Positions 35,052-43,520 of a DNA stretch of 55,209 nt are shown here, in pieces. The notes under the pieces are model-generated. The model did not search any database and had not been told where the DNA came from. It saw only the letters and a program-made list of their open reading frames with translations. The DNA is from Planctomycetota bacterium (lineage in GTDB: Bacteria > Planctomycetota > JAJSAM01): assembly GCA_024274785.1 (NCBI GenBank), contig JAJSAM010000081.1, forward strand, positions 1-55,209. The letters run 5' to 3'. Each line of letters opens with the position of its first letter. Position 1 is the first letter of the stretch. Both the position numbers and the translations under genes were made by a program.

Positions 35052-37025
35052 GTGAAGCCGCCCGGCGCAATAGCGCTCATCTTCGCCGGCGTCCTCCTGC
35101 TGGCCGGAGCGCTGATCCTCCTTGCCTGGAAACTCGAAAACGATGCGGAGTCTCGTGTCGACTCCGCGGACCTGCGTATCGGCGAGGATGTGGTGGCGAC
35201 CTACGCGGGCGGTGAGATCACCGCCGGGGAATTGCGCGATTACATTGGCCGGATGGTGCTGCGGAACGGGGAACACGAGGTTTGCGAGAAGCACGGTCTG
35301 GACCACTCCCGATGCGACCGCTCCGAGGCCTGCGAAACCCATCCTCTCGGATCCGCCGAGTCCTATCGGATGTTCCTGCAGCAGATGGTGATCGAGAAGA
35401 CGGTGGACCGGTGGATCAAAGAGAAGGGCATGCTTGCGCGCAAAGACGTGACGCACCGTCTGAAGCATCTGGTGGAGGAGATCAATCTCAATTCCCTGGC
35501 CGGAAAGATGCACTCGGACCGGCTCAAGCCCGATCGAGTGGAGATGCGGCAGTACTACGAGGAGCACCGGGACGAATTCGGTGAGCGGCCGTTCCCGGAG
35601 GTGGAAGAGGAGATCGAGATGACCCTGGTCGCTCGAAAGCAGGCCGAGTACATCCCGAAATACATCGAACAGCTCAAGCAGAACGCGGTCATCGAAAGGA
35701 ACTACGACCTTCTCTCGGTTCCGGAGCCGCGGGAGGCGGACCTCCGGAGCTACTACGAGGAACACCGCGAGGAGTTTCGGCGGCCGGAGGCGGTGCGCGT
35801 CGAGTTCATGGAGTTCCGGATCGATGGGGACGGCCGGGTGACCCGTGAGACGGCTGAAAAGGCGCTGTCCCGGGTACGTTCCGGTGGGGACTTCGCGAAG
35901 GTTGCGCAGGAACTCGCGAACGGTTCGGCGACGACGGAGTACATCGAGCGATCACCGGGTTCGGGGAAAGGCGCGGGGTTCCTCGAGACCGTTTTCCGGT
36001 ATCGCCGGGGAGAGGTGACGCCGGTCTTCGAGGACAACAGAACGCTCTACGTGGCCCGGATCATCGAACATCTCGGCGAGGAGCTGAAACCTCTCGATAC
36101 GGTCCGCGGAGAGGTGAAGAGAGCAGTCTACGGCCAGCGGGTCCGCGAGAAGATGGACGGGAACCGGTACGAGGCGCTCTTCTCCATCCATGGCAAACGC
36201 TTCACCGTGGAGGAGTTCCGGCAGGAGTTCGACGAGCTCTCCCCGGAGGAGCAGGAGCAGTTTGCCACCTTCGAAGCCAAGAAGAACCTGCTCGACCAGC
36301 TCATCGTGAGGGAACTCCTCCTGGAGAAGGCGGAGGACCAGGAGGAGGGGGCGAAGGAGAAGGAAGCCCGTGAAGATCTCAAGCGGAGCGCTCTCGAGCA
36401 GATGCTCCACCGGGAGGAAGTCGACGAGAAGATCACGGTGTCCGACGACGAAGCCCGGGAGTTCTACGAAGCCTACCAGGACCGGATCATCGAACCGGCG
36501 AAGGCGAAGGTGAGCATCATCCGCGTTGACCAGGGTGTGGGCGACGACGAAAGGGAGCGCGCCAGAAATCGCATCGAGGAAGCCCGGGCGAAACTCGCGG
36601 AGGGCGCGGCCTTCGGCGACGTTGCGAAATCCTATTCGGAAGACTGGACCGCGACCCGCGGCGGCGAGCAGGACCGGTGGATCTACGAGGGGGCGAGCCA
36701 CCTGGGCGAGCGTTTCGAACACGACTTTCACGAGGTGGTCTTCTCCTTGAAACCAGGCGAGATCAGCGACGTGTTCACCTTCCGGAACAACTTCTGGATC
36801 GTGAAATTGAGACAGCGCGCAGAGGCCCGCACCCAGACGTTCGAAGAGGCGAAGTCCCGGATCGTGGAGATCCTGAAGTCGGTTCGGCACGAGGACCGGA
36901 TGTACGAATTGCAAAATGAGCTGCTGGAGAAATCAAGGCTCGTCGTGAGGGATTACGTTCTGAGTCGCCTGATGTCCGCCGAGGAGAGGTTGCACCAGGC
37001 CGAGAGAAGATCGGGAGGGCGTTGA
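35052..37025 (+). CDS. SurA/PpiD-like membrane-anchored peptidyl-prolyl isomerase with Cys/His cluster
   Basis: A 657-residue protein with one N-terminal membrane helix (IALIFAGVLLLAGALILLAW). Residues 70-100 form a Cys/His cluster (C78, H81, H85, C88, C94, H97) not usual in SurA. A helical chaperone region is followed by two parvulin-like segments, about 235-345 (VEFMEFRIDGDGRVT ... FLETVFRYRRGEVTPVFED) and 480-600 (KVSIIRVDQGV ... FHEVVFSLKPGEISDVF). It would fold envelope proteins on the periplasmic side. GTG at 35052 is chosen because the membrane helix follows at once; a short frame from 35007 (MDVIGPGDLPFPLSAR) ends over it as GTGA, so coupling is possible. Its stop overlaps the next ATG (TGATG). 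Confidence 0.88.
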   Translation: MKPPGAIALIFAGVLLLAGALILLAWKLENDAESRVDSADLRIGEDVVATYAGGEITAGELRDYIGRMVLRNGEHEVCEKHGLDHSRCDRSEACETHPLGSAESYRMFLQQMVIEKTVDRWIKEKGMLARKDVTHRLKHLVEEINLNSLAGKMHSDRLKPDRVEMRQYYEEHRDEFGERPFPEVEEEIEMTLVARKQAEYIPKYIEQLKQNAVIERNYDLLSVPEPREADLRSYYEEHREEFRRPEAVRVEFMEFRIDGDGRVTRETAEKALSRVRSGGDFAKVAQELANGSATTEYIERSPGSGKGAGFLETVFRYRRGEVTPVFEDNRTLYVARIIEHLGEELKPLDTVRGEVKRAVYGQRVREKMDGNRYEALFSIHGKRFTVEEFRQEFDELSPEEQEQFATFEAKKNLLDQLIVRELLLEKAEDQEEGAKEKEAREDLKRSALEQMLHREEVDEKITVSDDEAREFYEAYQDRIIEPAKAKVSIIRVDQGVGDDERERARNRIEEARAKLAEGAAFGDVAKSYSEDWTATRGGEQDRWIYEGASHLGERFEHDFHEVVFSLKPGEISDVFTFRNNFWIVKLRQRAEARTQTFEEAKSRIVEILKSVRHEDRMYELQNELLEKSRLVVRDYVLSRLMSAEERLHQAERRSGGR

Positions 37026-38587
37026 TGACCGACGCGGGAGTGAACGAAGGCAACCGGAGGAAGGAACAGACCGTCCTCATTGCGATTGCCGCGAACGTAG
37101 CTCTCATCGGGCTCCGATTCACGCTGGCTTTCATCTCCGGAAGCCTGGCGCTCAGAGCCAACGCCTGGCATTCGCTCGCGGATGTCGTCGTGCTGGGGGT
37201 GGTCTACCTCGGCCTCGTCCTGATGGCACAATGCCACGAGAAGTGGAGGGGCGTGATCGTTCGGGTCGAGAACGTCGTGGCGATCATCGTCGCGCTCTTC
37301 ATCTTCACGATGGGACTCGAGCTTTTTCGCGAGGCGATCTCCGGGGACGGAGCCGACCTGGAGTATGTGACCTGGGCGGCGCTCGGAGCGTTCTTCGGGG
37401 TGTGCATCACCTACTTCATGGGCCGCTACCTGCTCTACGTGGGGGAGCGGACGCAATCCCCGAGCCTGATCGCGGCCGGGTACCACGCCCGGATGGACAT
37501 GTTCTGCTCCGGCGCGGTCCTGGTGGGACTCGTCGGTTCGATCTTCGGGATGTCCGGTCTGGACAAGGTGGCGGCCACGATCGTGGTGGTCTTCATCTTC
37601 CTGGCCGCCGGGGAGATCCTGCTGACCAACCTGAGAGCGCTCCGCTCGCCCGAAGGCGCGCTGCCGGAGCACGCGCACGGCCCCGGGATCGGCCGCTCCG
37701 GGCGCTTCATCGCCGCCGGCGTGATCCTGCTTTGCGCTCTGGGCTACTTCGCCTCGGGGCTCTACAGCGTCCCCACCGACGCCGCGGCCGTGGTCCGGCG
37801 TTTCGGCCGCGTCACCGGAGACGTCGTCGGTTCCGGACTCCACTACCGGTGGCCCTTCCCCTTCGAGCAGGTGGACATCGTTCGCGTCTCGAATATGCGG
37901 GAGATCGACACGGAACAGGAACTCCTGCTCTCCGGCGACGAGAACCTGGTGGAGGTGAAAGTCGCGGTTCATTTCCGGGTCGATGATCCGGTTCGTTTTC
38001 TGCTCGGCGCCGCCGATCCCGGACAACTCGTCCTGAATGCGGCCCAGGCCAGTGTCCGCTCCGTGATCGGCCGGGGGGCGATCGACGATCTCCTGACCTC
38101 GGGACGGGACCGGCTGCGTCGGGAGACGCGGGATGCGTTGCAGACGGAACTGGACCGGAGCCGGGTCGGCGTGGAGGTGATAGACGTCCTCATTCTGCAC
38201 ATCGCACCTCCCGAGGCCGTCAAACCCGCGTTCCAGGACGTGGCCAGCGCCCGCGAGGACCGCGCCACCTACATCAACGAAGCCTGGTCCTTCCGCAACG
38301 ACCTCATTCCCCGAGCTCGGGGGGAGGCCGCCGAGACCGTCCTTTCGGCTGATGCGTACAAGACCGAGAAGGTCAACAACGCCGTGGGGGAGGGGAAACG
38401 CTTTCTCCGGAAGGCGAAGGAGTATTCCAGGGCGCGCGGAGTCACCCGCACGCGACTCTATCTCGAAGCGATGGAGAAGATCCTCCCCGGCGTCAGGAAG
38501 GTACTGATCGGTGCGGGGGTGGAGACCGAGGGGACCGACCTCTGGTTTCTCGGTCCGGGCGCCAAGGCCCCGTTCATGGAGAGATGA
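37025..38587 (+). CDS. Fusion of CDF cation transporter domain and HflK-type SPFH domain
   Basis: A 520-residue protein. Residues 15-215 form a six-helix CDF-like unit with complete transport-site residues: H49/D53 (NAWHSLADVV) in helix 2 and H154/D158 (GYHARMDMFCS) in helix 5, the HD-HD pattern of zinc CDFs. The CDF cytoplasmic domain is missing. Instead, another helix (FIAAGVILLCALGYFASG, about 228-245) leads into an SPFH/band-7 domain (VPTDAAAVVRRFGRV, LHYRWPFPFEQVDIV, then GDENLVEVKVAVHFRVDDP) and a coiled coil, as in HflK. It probably forms part of a membrane ring with the next two proteins and may couple metal transport to it. Its ATG overlaps the upstream stop by one base. Confidence 0.9.
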   Translation: MTDAGVNEGNRRKEQTVLIAIAANVALIGLRFTLAFISGSLALRANAWHSLADVVVLGVVYLGLVLMAQCHEKWRGVIVRVENVVAIIVALFIFTMGLELFREAISGDGADLEYVTWAALGAFFGVCITYFMGRYLLYVGERTQSPSLIAAGYHARMDMFCSGAVLVGLVGSIFGMSGLDKVAATIVVVFIFLAAGEILLTNLRALRSPEGALPEHAHGPGIGRSGRFIAAGVILLCALGYFASGLYSVPTDAAAVVRRFGRVTGDVVGSGLHYRWPFPFEQVDIVRVSNMREIDTEQELLLSGDENLVEVKVAVHFRVDDPVRFLLGAADPGQLVLNAAQASVRSVIGRGAIDDLLTSGRDRLRRETRDALQTELDRSRVGVEVIDVLILHIAPPEAVKPAFQDVASAREDRATYINEAWSFRNDLIPRARGEAAETVLSADAYKTEKVNNAVGEGKRFLRKAKEYSRARGVTRTRLYLEAMEKILPGVRKVLIGAGVETEGTDLWFLGPGAKAPFMER

Positions 38588-38617
38588 TTCGCACCAGCAG
38601 ACAGGAGGGAATGTGCA

Positions 38618-39550
38618 ATGCCGGCAAAAAAGGGATGGATGAAATGGGTGGTGGGCCTCGGGATCTTCTTCCTGCTCTTCATCATGGGAAACCTGGTGGT
38701 GTTCGGGTTGGACACGACGGAGTTCGCCGTGGTGACGCAGTTCGGCAGGCCGATCCGGACGATCCTCGAACCGGGGCTCCACTTCAAGCTCCCGGATCCG
38801 ATCCAGACCGTGAAGCGATACGACAACCGCCTGAATATCTTCGAAGCCGGTCAGGTCGAGTTCCTGACGAAGGACAAGAAGAGCGTCGTGGTGGACTACT
38901 ACGGGTCATGGAGGATCGAAGATCCCCTGGAGTTCATGAAGTCGGTCGAGAGCAAGGCCGGAGCCGAGGCCCGGCTTTCAGACGTGTTCAGTTCAGTACT
39001 CGGAGTGCAACTCGGGCGCTTTGAGCTGGCCGATCTCGTGAATACGGATCCGGCGACCATGAAGCTTCATGACCTCCTCGCCGACGTCTCGCGTTCGTGT
39101 CGGGAGCGAACCGAGTCCTATGGAATCGAGGTCGTGAACGTCGAGCTGAGGACGCTGAACTTTCCCGAGAAGAACAAGCTCTCCGTCTTTCGGAGGATGA
39201 AAGCGGAACGTGAGCAGATGGCCCGCAAGTACCGCTCCGAAGGAAGTGAAGAGGCCGCCAAGATCCGGGCCGAGGCGAAGAAGGAGCAGATGCAGCTCCT
39301 TTCCGAGGCCTACAAGGAGGCGGAGATCACCCGGGGCGAGGGCGACGCGGAGGCCATTCGTATCTACGGAGAGGCCTTCCAGGAGGATCCGGCTTTCTAC
39401 AAGTTCATGCGGACCCTGGCCGCCTACGAGACGATCATCGACGATCGGACCACCGCGGTGCTGCCTGCCGATTCCGAACTCCTGCGCCTGTTCGGAGAGG
39501 GCCGGCCGGCACTCACACCTCCCGGGCCGGAGACGGAGGATCAAAAATGA
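38618..39550 (+). CDS. hflC: HflC-type SPFH membrane protein
   Basis: A 310-residue protein with one N-terminal helix (WVVGLGIFFLLFIMGNLVVFG), then the SPFH domain (DTTEFAVVTQFGRPIRTILE, then PGLHFKLPDPIQTV) and a long coiled coil (AEREQMARKYRSEGSEEAAKI to EAYKEAEITRGEGDAEAIRIYG). C-terminal YKFMRTLAAYETII fits HflC. In other bacteria HflC with HflK caps the FtsH protease from the periplasm; no ftsH lies in this window. Its stop overlaps the next ATG by 4 nt (ATGA). Confidence 0.93.
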   Translation: MPAKKGWMKWVVGLGIFFLLFIMGNLVVFGLDTTEFAVVTQFGRPIRTILEPGLHFKLPDPIQTVKRYDNRLNIFEAGQVEFLTKDKKSVVVDYYGSWRIEDPLEFMKSVESKAGAEARLSDVFSSVLGVQLGRFELADLVNTDPATMKLHDLLADVSRSCRERTESYGIEVVNVELRTLNFPEKNKLSVFRRMKAEREQMARKYRSEGSEEAAKIRAEAKKEQMQLLSEAYKEAEITRGEGDAEAIRIYGEAFQEDPAFYKFMRTLAAYETIIDDRTTAVLPADSELLRLFGEGRPALTPPGPETEDQK

Positions 39551-40527
39551 GCGACGCCGCGGAAGGGCCGCTTGGCGACATCACCAGAGCGTTTCGCCAC
39601 CTGCGCCCGAAGCTCCTGGCGACCTCGCTCTTTCTGGCGGCGGCGGTGATCTACGTCCTGACCGGCGTCTACACGGTGAACCCCGGTGAGGTGGGGGTCG
39701 TGAAGCGATTCGGCCGGGTCATCGACACCATGGGGTCCGGCGCGCATTACCGGATGCCGTGGCCCATCGACTCGGTCGAAGTCGTCAATATCGTGCAGGT
39801 GCGCCGTGCGGAGATCGGGCTGCTTCTGCCCGAACACGAACACCAGGCTTTCCTGCCGGAAAAGGTGCAGCTGCTCACCGGTGACGAGAACGTCATCAAT
39901 GTCGAAGCGATCATCCACTACCGGATCAAGGACGCGGCTCGCTTCCTCTACCGGCTGAACTTCAGTGCGGAGCGCCTGCTTCACAACGCCGTCGCCGCGG
40001 CGCTGGTCGAGCTGGTCGGGCAGATCGGTGTGGACGATATCCTGACGACGGGGAAGACCGAGGCTCAGGCCCGGACTCTGCGGAAGGCGCAGGCGGTACT
40101 GGATCAGTACGAAAGCGGGTTGCAGATCACCGCATTCAACATCAAGGCCATCAGCCCGCCTCCCGCGGTGGCCGATGCGTTCCGCGATGTGATGACCGCC
40201 CGTGAAGACAAGGAGCAGACCATCAACCAGGCCCGGGGCTACCGGAACAGCATCATCCCCGAGGCCCGCGGGAAGGCCCGGAGCATGCGGAGCGAGGCCG
40301 AGGGGTATCGCGCCGAAGTCGTGAACAGGGCAGAGGGTGACGCCATGCGCTTCGCCTCGACGTTGGCCGAGTACCGGAGGAACAAGTTGATCTACTCGGA
40401 GGACGTAACCCTCTACCGCCTCTATCTCGAGACCATGGAGAGCGTGCTTCCCCGTGTGAAGAAGTACATTCTTCGCGCGTCCGGGGAAGGACGGAAGGTC
40501 AACTTGAAGTTCTTGAACCGCCAGTAG
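39547..40527 (+). CDS. hflK: HflK-type SPFH membrane protein
   Basis: A 326-residue protein. The N-terminal helix (LLATSLFLAAAVIYVLTGVY) is followed by the SPFH domain (VNPGEVGVVKRFGRVIDTMG, SGAHYRMPWPIDSVEVVNIV, LTGDENVINVEAIIHYRIKD) and the HflK coiled-coil end (EDVTLYRLYLETMESVLPRV). It resembles the SPFH half of the CDF fusion at 37025-38587 and may be the paralogue it came from. The gene is translationally coupled to hflC. Together with HflC it would build the membrane cage that regulates membrane proteolysis. Confidence 0.93.
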   Translation: MSDAAEGPLGDITRAFRHLRPKLLATSLFLAAAVIYVLTGVYTVNPGEVGVVKRFGRVIDTMGSGAHYRMPWPIDSVEVVNIVQVRRAEIGLLLPEHEHQAFLPEKVQLLTGDENVINVEAIIHYRIKDAARFLYRLNFSAERLLHNAVAAALVELVGQIGVDDILTTGKTEAQARTLRKAQAVLDQYESGLQITAFNIKAISPPPAVADAFRDVMTAREDKEQTINQARGYRNSIIPEARGKARSMRSEAEGYRAEVVNRAEGDAMRFASTLAEYRRNKLIYSEDVTLYRLYLETMESVLPRVKKYILRASGEGRKVNLKFLNRQ

Positions 40528-40537
40528 GAGGTCCAGA

Positions 40538-40690
40538 GTGTTTCAACTCCTGCAGATGACAGCCCTCTGTTTTTCGGTGCTCGCCGCGGTGGTGGCCCTC
40601 GCGGTGCTGGTACGGGCATTTCGCCTCATCAGACTCGTCGAGACCAGGCTCGAAACCCTTCGGACATCGGGAAGTGAGCCGAATTCGTGA
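40538..40690 (+). CDS. Small single-pass membrane protein (50 residues)
   Basis: AGGAGG overlapping the hflK stop lies 6 nt before a GTG at 40538. The 50-residue product has a membrane helix (TALCFSVLAAVVALAVLVRA), then a basic amphipathic stretch (FRLIRLVETRLETLRTSG). It is placed directly after hflK in the same operon, which suggests a small subunit or regulator of the SPFH complex. No homologue is known to me. Confidence 0.65.
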   Translation: MFQLLQMTALCFSVLAAVVALAVLVRAFRLIRLVETRLETLRTSGSEPNS

Positions 40691-40789
40691 TCACTCTTTT
40701 GTCGCTTTCCGAGATTCCCGTGTGCCGGGGACGCCATGCGGCGGAAGAAGAGAAACCAATCTGACTTTTCATGAAGGGAGTACCATCAC

Positions 40790-40921
40790 ATGTCGAACAT
40801 CTCTGAGATTCTGAACGGCATCTCCACTCTCCTCGTCGCCATCGGAACGGTGATCGTGCTGGTGAAGGCCGCCGGGCTCATCGCCACCCTTTCGGACCGG
40901 ATCAAGGAATGGAAGGACTGA
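40790..40921 (+). CDS. Small single-pass membrane protein (43 residues)
   Basis: AAGGGAG about 10 nt before an ATG opens MSNISEILNGISTLLVAIGT then VIVLVKAAGLIATLSDRIKE, ending WKD. It has one membrane helix with a charged end. It is followed by a strong hairpin terminator, so it is the last gene of the SurA/CDF-HflK/HflC/HflK operon. Size and position suggest a small accessory subunit, but that is inference. Confidence 0.65.
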   Translation: MSNISEILNGISTLLVAIGTVIVLVKAAGLIATLSDRIKEWKD

Positions 40922-40986
40922 CCCGGGCATTCGGGTACGAATGACGTGAAGATGCCGGCCTGAGCATCTCCGGGCGTTTCGATTTC

Positions 40987-41016
40987 GGGGCGGAGGGGTT
41001 TCATCTCCCCCGCCCC
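40987..41016 (+). terminator. Terminator hairpin ending the SPFH operon
   Basis: GGGGCGGAGGGG, loop TTTCAT, CTCCCCCGCCCC: a 12-bp stem with one mismatch and one wobble, 65 nt after the 43-residue gene and 55 nt before the P-type ATPase start. It separates the two transcription units. Confidence 0.65.
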
Positions 41017-41071
41017 CGGCGATTCCGAGTGCACTGCCCCCCTCCCTGGCGGGACGCATGAAGAGAGAGCG

Positions 41072-43279
41072 ATGAGCGAAAGAGTGAAGTATCGGATCCG
41101 CGGCATGGACTGTGCCGAGGAGGTCGGGGCGCTGCGTCGGACGGTGGGCGTGCTTCCGGGCGTCGATCAGCTCGACTTCGACCTTTTGAACGGCAGCATG
41201 AGTCTCGACCTCGAGCCCGGCGGCCCCGGCGAGGATGACATTCTCGCCGCGGTTCGCAAGGCGGGCCTGCAGGCCTTTCCGTGGGATGATTCCCTCCACG
41301 GTCCGGGGGCGAGCGGAGTCCCCGAAGGCTTCTGGGAACGACGCGGCCGGTCTCTGACCTGTCTCGGAAGCGGCATCATGCTGGTTCTCGCCTTCGGGAC
41401 CCACGCCGTTCTCCATGGCAGCATTCTCGATGCCTTTGTCGCCGGCGAAGGTATCGCGGATCACGTCTTCCCGTTCGCCTCGATCCTGCTCTACCTGGCC
41501 TCGATCGTACTCGGAGTGTGGTTCGTCATCCCGAAGGGTATCGCCGCGGCGAGGAACCTGAGACCCGACATGAACCTGCTGATGGTCATCGCGGTGATCG
41601 GTGCGATCCTCATCGGCGAGTGGTTCGAGGCGGCCGCGGTCGCCTTTCTGTTCTCCACCGCCCTCCTGCTCGAGTCGTGGACCGTGGAGAAGGCTCGCCG
41701 CTCCATCGGCGCCCTGATGGATCTCGCTCCCACCATGGCCCGCACCTGGTGTTCGCACGACCTCCGCTTCGAGGAGAAGCCGGTGGAGGACGTGGCGGTG
41801 GGCGCCACTGCGCAGGTCCGGCCCGGCGAACGGATTCCCCTCGACGGCGTGCTGACGAAAGGCTCCACGTCGGTCGATCAGGCGCCCATCACCGGAGAAT
41901 CGACCCCGGTCGCGAAGGAGATCGGCGATGATGTCTTCGCCGGGACAATCAACAACGAAGGGGCCTTCGAGTTCGAGGTCTCGAAGGCGGCGGAAGACAC
42001 CACCCTGGCCCGGATCATCCATCTCGTCGAGGAGTCCCGGTCCCGGCGCGCTCCCAGCGAGCAGTGGGTCGAGAAGTTCGCCCGTTCCTACACGCCGGCC
42101 ATGATCGCGCTGGCCATCTCCGTGGCCGTTGTCCCTCCGCTGCTCGGCGGCGCTTCGTGGGCGGACTGGATCTACCGGGGCCTCGTGCTCCTGGTGATCG
42201 CCTGCCCGTGCGCCCTCGTCATCTCGACACCGGTCAGCATCGTGGCCGGCCTGACCACCGCCGCGCGGCATGGTGTCCTCATCAAGGGCGGGGTCCACCT
42301 GGAGGGTCCCGCTCATCTGAAGGCGATCGCGCTCGACAAGACGGGGACACTCACCTACGGCCGGCCCAGGGTACAGGTCGTGGTCTCCCTGAATGGGCAC
42401 TCGGACCGGGAACTCCTTTCGCGGGCCGCCGCCCTCGAGTCCCACAGTGAGCATCCGCTGGCGAAGGCCATCCTGAAAAAGGCTCATGCCGAGGGCGTGA
42501 CGGTCACACCGGCGGAGGACTTCCGCTCCGTGAAGGGCAAGGGCGCGGAGGCGATGATCGACGGCAAGTCGTTCTGGATCGGCAGCCATCGTTTCATGCA
42601 TGAAATGGGAGGTGAGACGCCCGAGGTCCACGCCCGGGCCGAGGAGATGGATGCGGGCGGGCTCTCCCTGATCGCGGTCGGCAATGGAAGCCACGTCTGC
42701 GGTCTGATCGGGGTCGCGGATGGGGTGCGGGAGCAGGCCGCATCCACCGTCAGTGCCATGCGGTCGGCCGGCATCGAGCGGATCGTGATGCTCACCGGTG
42801 ACAACATCGGGACGGCGCGTGCGGTGGCCGAAGCGACCGGCATCGACGAGTTCAGGGCCGAGCTGCTTCCGGAGGACAAGGTCGAGGCGGTGGAGTCGCT
42901 CGTAGAAGAGTATCAGAAGGTGGGCATGGTGGGCGACGGCGTGAACGACGCGCCGGCGATGGCGACGGCGACGCTGGGGATCGCCATGGGCGCGGCGGGA
43001 ACGGACGCGGCCATCGAGACCGCCGATATCGCCCTGATGTCCGATGATCTGTCGAAGCTGCCCTGGCTCATCCGGCACTCCCGCCGGACGCTGTCGATCA
43101 TCAAGCAGAACATCTGGTTCGCCCTGGGGCTGAAGCTCGTGTTCATGGGCCTCGCCCTTGGCGGCCTGGCGACCTTGTGGATGGCCATCGCCGCGGACAT
43201 GGGCGCGTCCCTGCTCGTCATCTTCAATGCGCTTCGACTGCTGGGAGAGAAGGACGAAGGCGAGGTGGCCGGGGCCTGA
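41072..43279 (+). CDS. Zn/Cd-type heavy-metal P1B ATPase
   Basis: A 735-residue P-type ATPase. The N-terminal HMA-like domain has a reduced metal motif GMDCAEEV (single C14). The membrane metal site is C378-P379-C380 (IACPCALVISTPVS), typical of Zn/Cd/Pb (P1B-2) pumps. Phosphorylation Asp is D422 in DKTGTLTYG. TGES appears as ITGESTPV, HP as SEHPLAKA, and the hinge as GDGVNDAPAM. It exports divalent metals from the cytoplasm. It lies just past the SPFH operon with the CDF fusion, making this a metal-handling neighbourhood. AAGAGAGAG precedes the ATG. Confidence 0.96.
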   Translation: MSERVKYRIRGMDCAEEVGALRRTVGVLPGVDQLDFDLLNGSMSLDLEPGGPGEDDILAAVRKAGLQAFPWDDSLHGPGASGVPEGFWERRGRSLTCLGSGIMLVLAFGTHAVLHGSILDAFVAGEGIADHVFPFASILLYLASIVLGVWFVIPKGIAAARNLRPDMNLLMVIAVIGAILIGEWFEAAAVAFLFSTALLLESWTVEKARRSIGALMDLAPTMARTWCSHDLRFEEKPVEDVAVGATAQVRPGERIPLDGVLTKGSTSVDQAPITGESTPVAKEIGDDVFAGTINNEGAFEFEVSKAAEDTTLARIIHLVEESRSRRAPSEQWVEKFARSYTPAMIALAISVAVVPPLLGGASWADWIYRGLVLLVIACPCALVISTPVSIVAGLTTAARHGVLIKGGVHLEGPAHLKAIALDKTGTLTYGRPRVQVVVSLNGHSDRELLSRAAALESHSEHPLAKAILKKAHAEGVTVTPAEDFRSVKGKGAEAMIDGKSFWIGSHRFMHEMGGETPEVHARAEEMDAGGLSLIAVGNGSHVCGLIGVADGVREQAASTVSAMRSAGIERIVMLTGDNIGTARAVAEATGIDEFRAELLPEDKVEAVESLVEEYQKVGMVGDGVNDAPAMATATLGIAMGAAGTDAAIETADIALMSDDLSKLPWLIRHSRRTLSIIKQNIWFALGLKLVFMGLALGGLATLWMAIAADMGASLLVIFNALRLLGEKDEGEVAGA

Positions 43280-43324
43280 CCGCCCCATCCCGGCGACGGT
43301 CCGCACCTCTGCCCACCGCTCTCG

Positions 43325-43476
43325 GATCATATCCATGTCCCCGCGGACGCCGGGATCAGGATGCTCGTCGCCGCCGGGACCAGACCCGAGGGGTTGATCA
43401 CGACCGGAAGGTCGTTGCCCGGATCCTCGAGGTCTTCAGGAAGCACCGCAGCGAGGACGTCACCATCGTCCGTTGA
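43325..43476 (+). pseudogene. Possible frameshifted gene remnant
   Basis: The gap between the ATPase and the kinase has strong G/C third-position bias in two successive frames. The first reads HIHVPADAGIRMLVAAGTRP; near 43388 the bias moves to the frame DHDRKVVARILEVFRKHRSE, ending DVTIVR and TGA at 43476. They could be the C-terminal end of one gene with an indel. I recognise no family. It might also be chance in GC-rich DNA. Confidence 0.3.
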
Positions 43477-43520
43477 CCGAACCCTGACACTGCCGGTCTC
43501 GCAAAAGTTATGCTGTCCGC

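Noticed and set aside
40769..43336. An 855-residue minus-strand open frame
   Set aside because: Antisense of the P-type ATPase, which has every expected motif on the plus strand.
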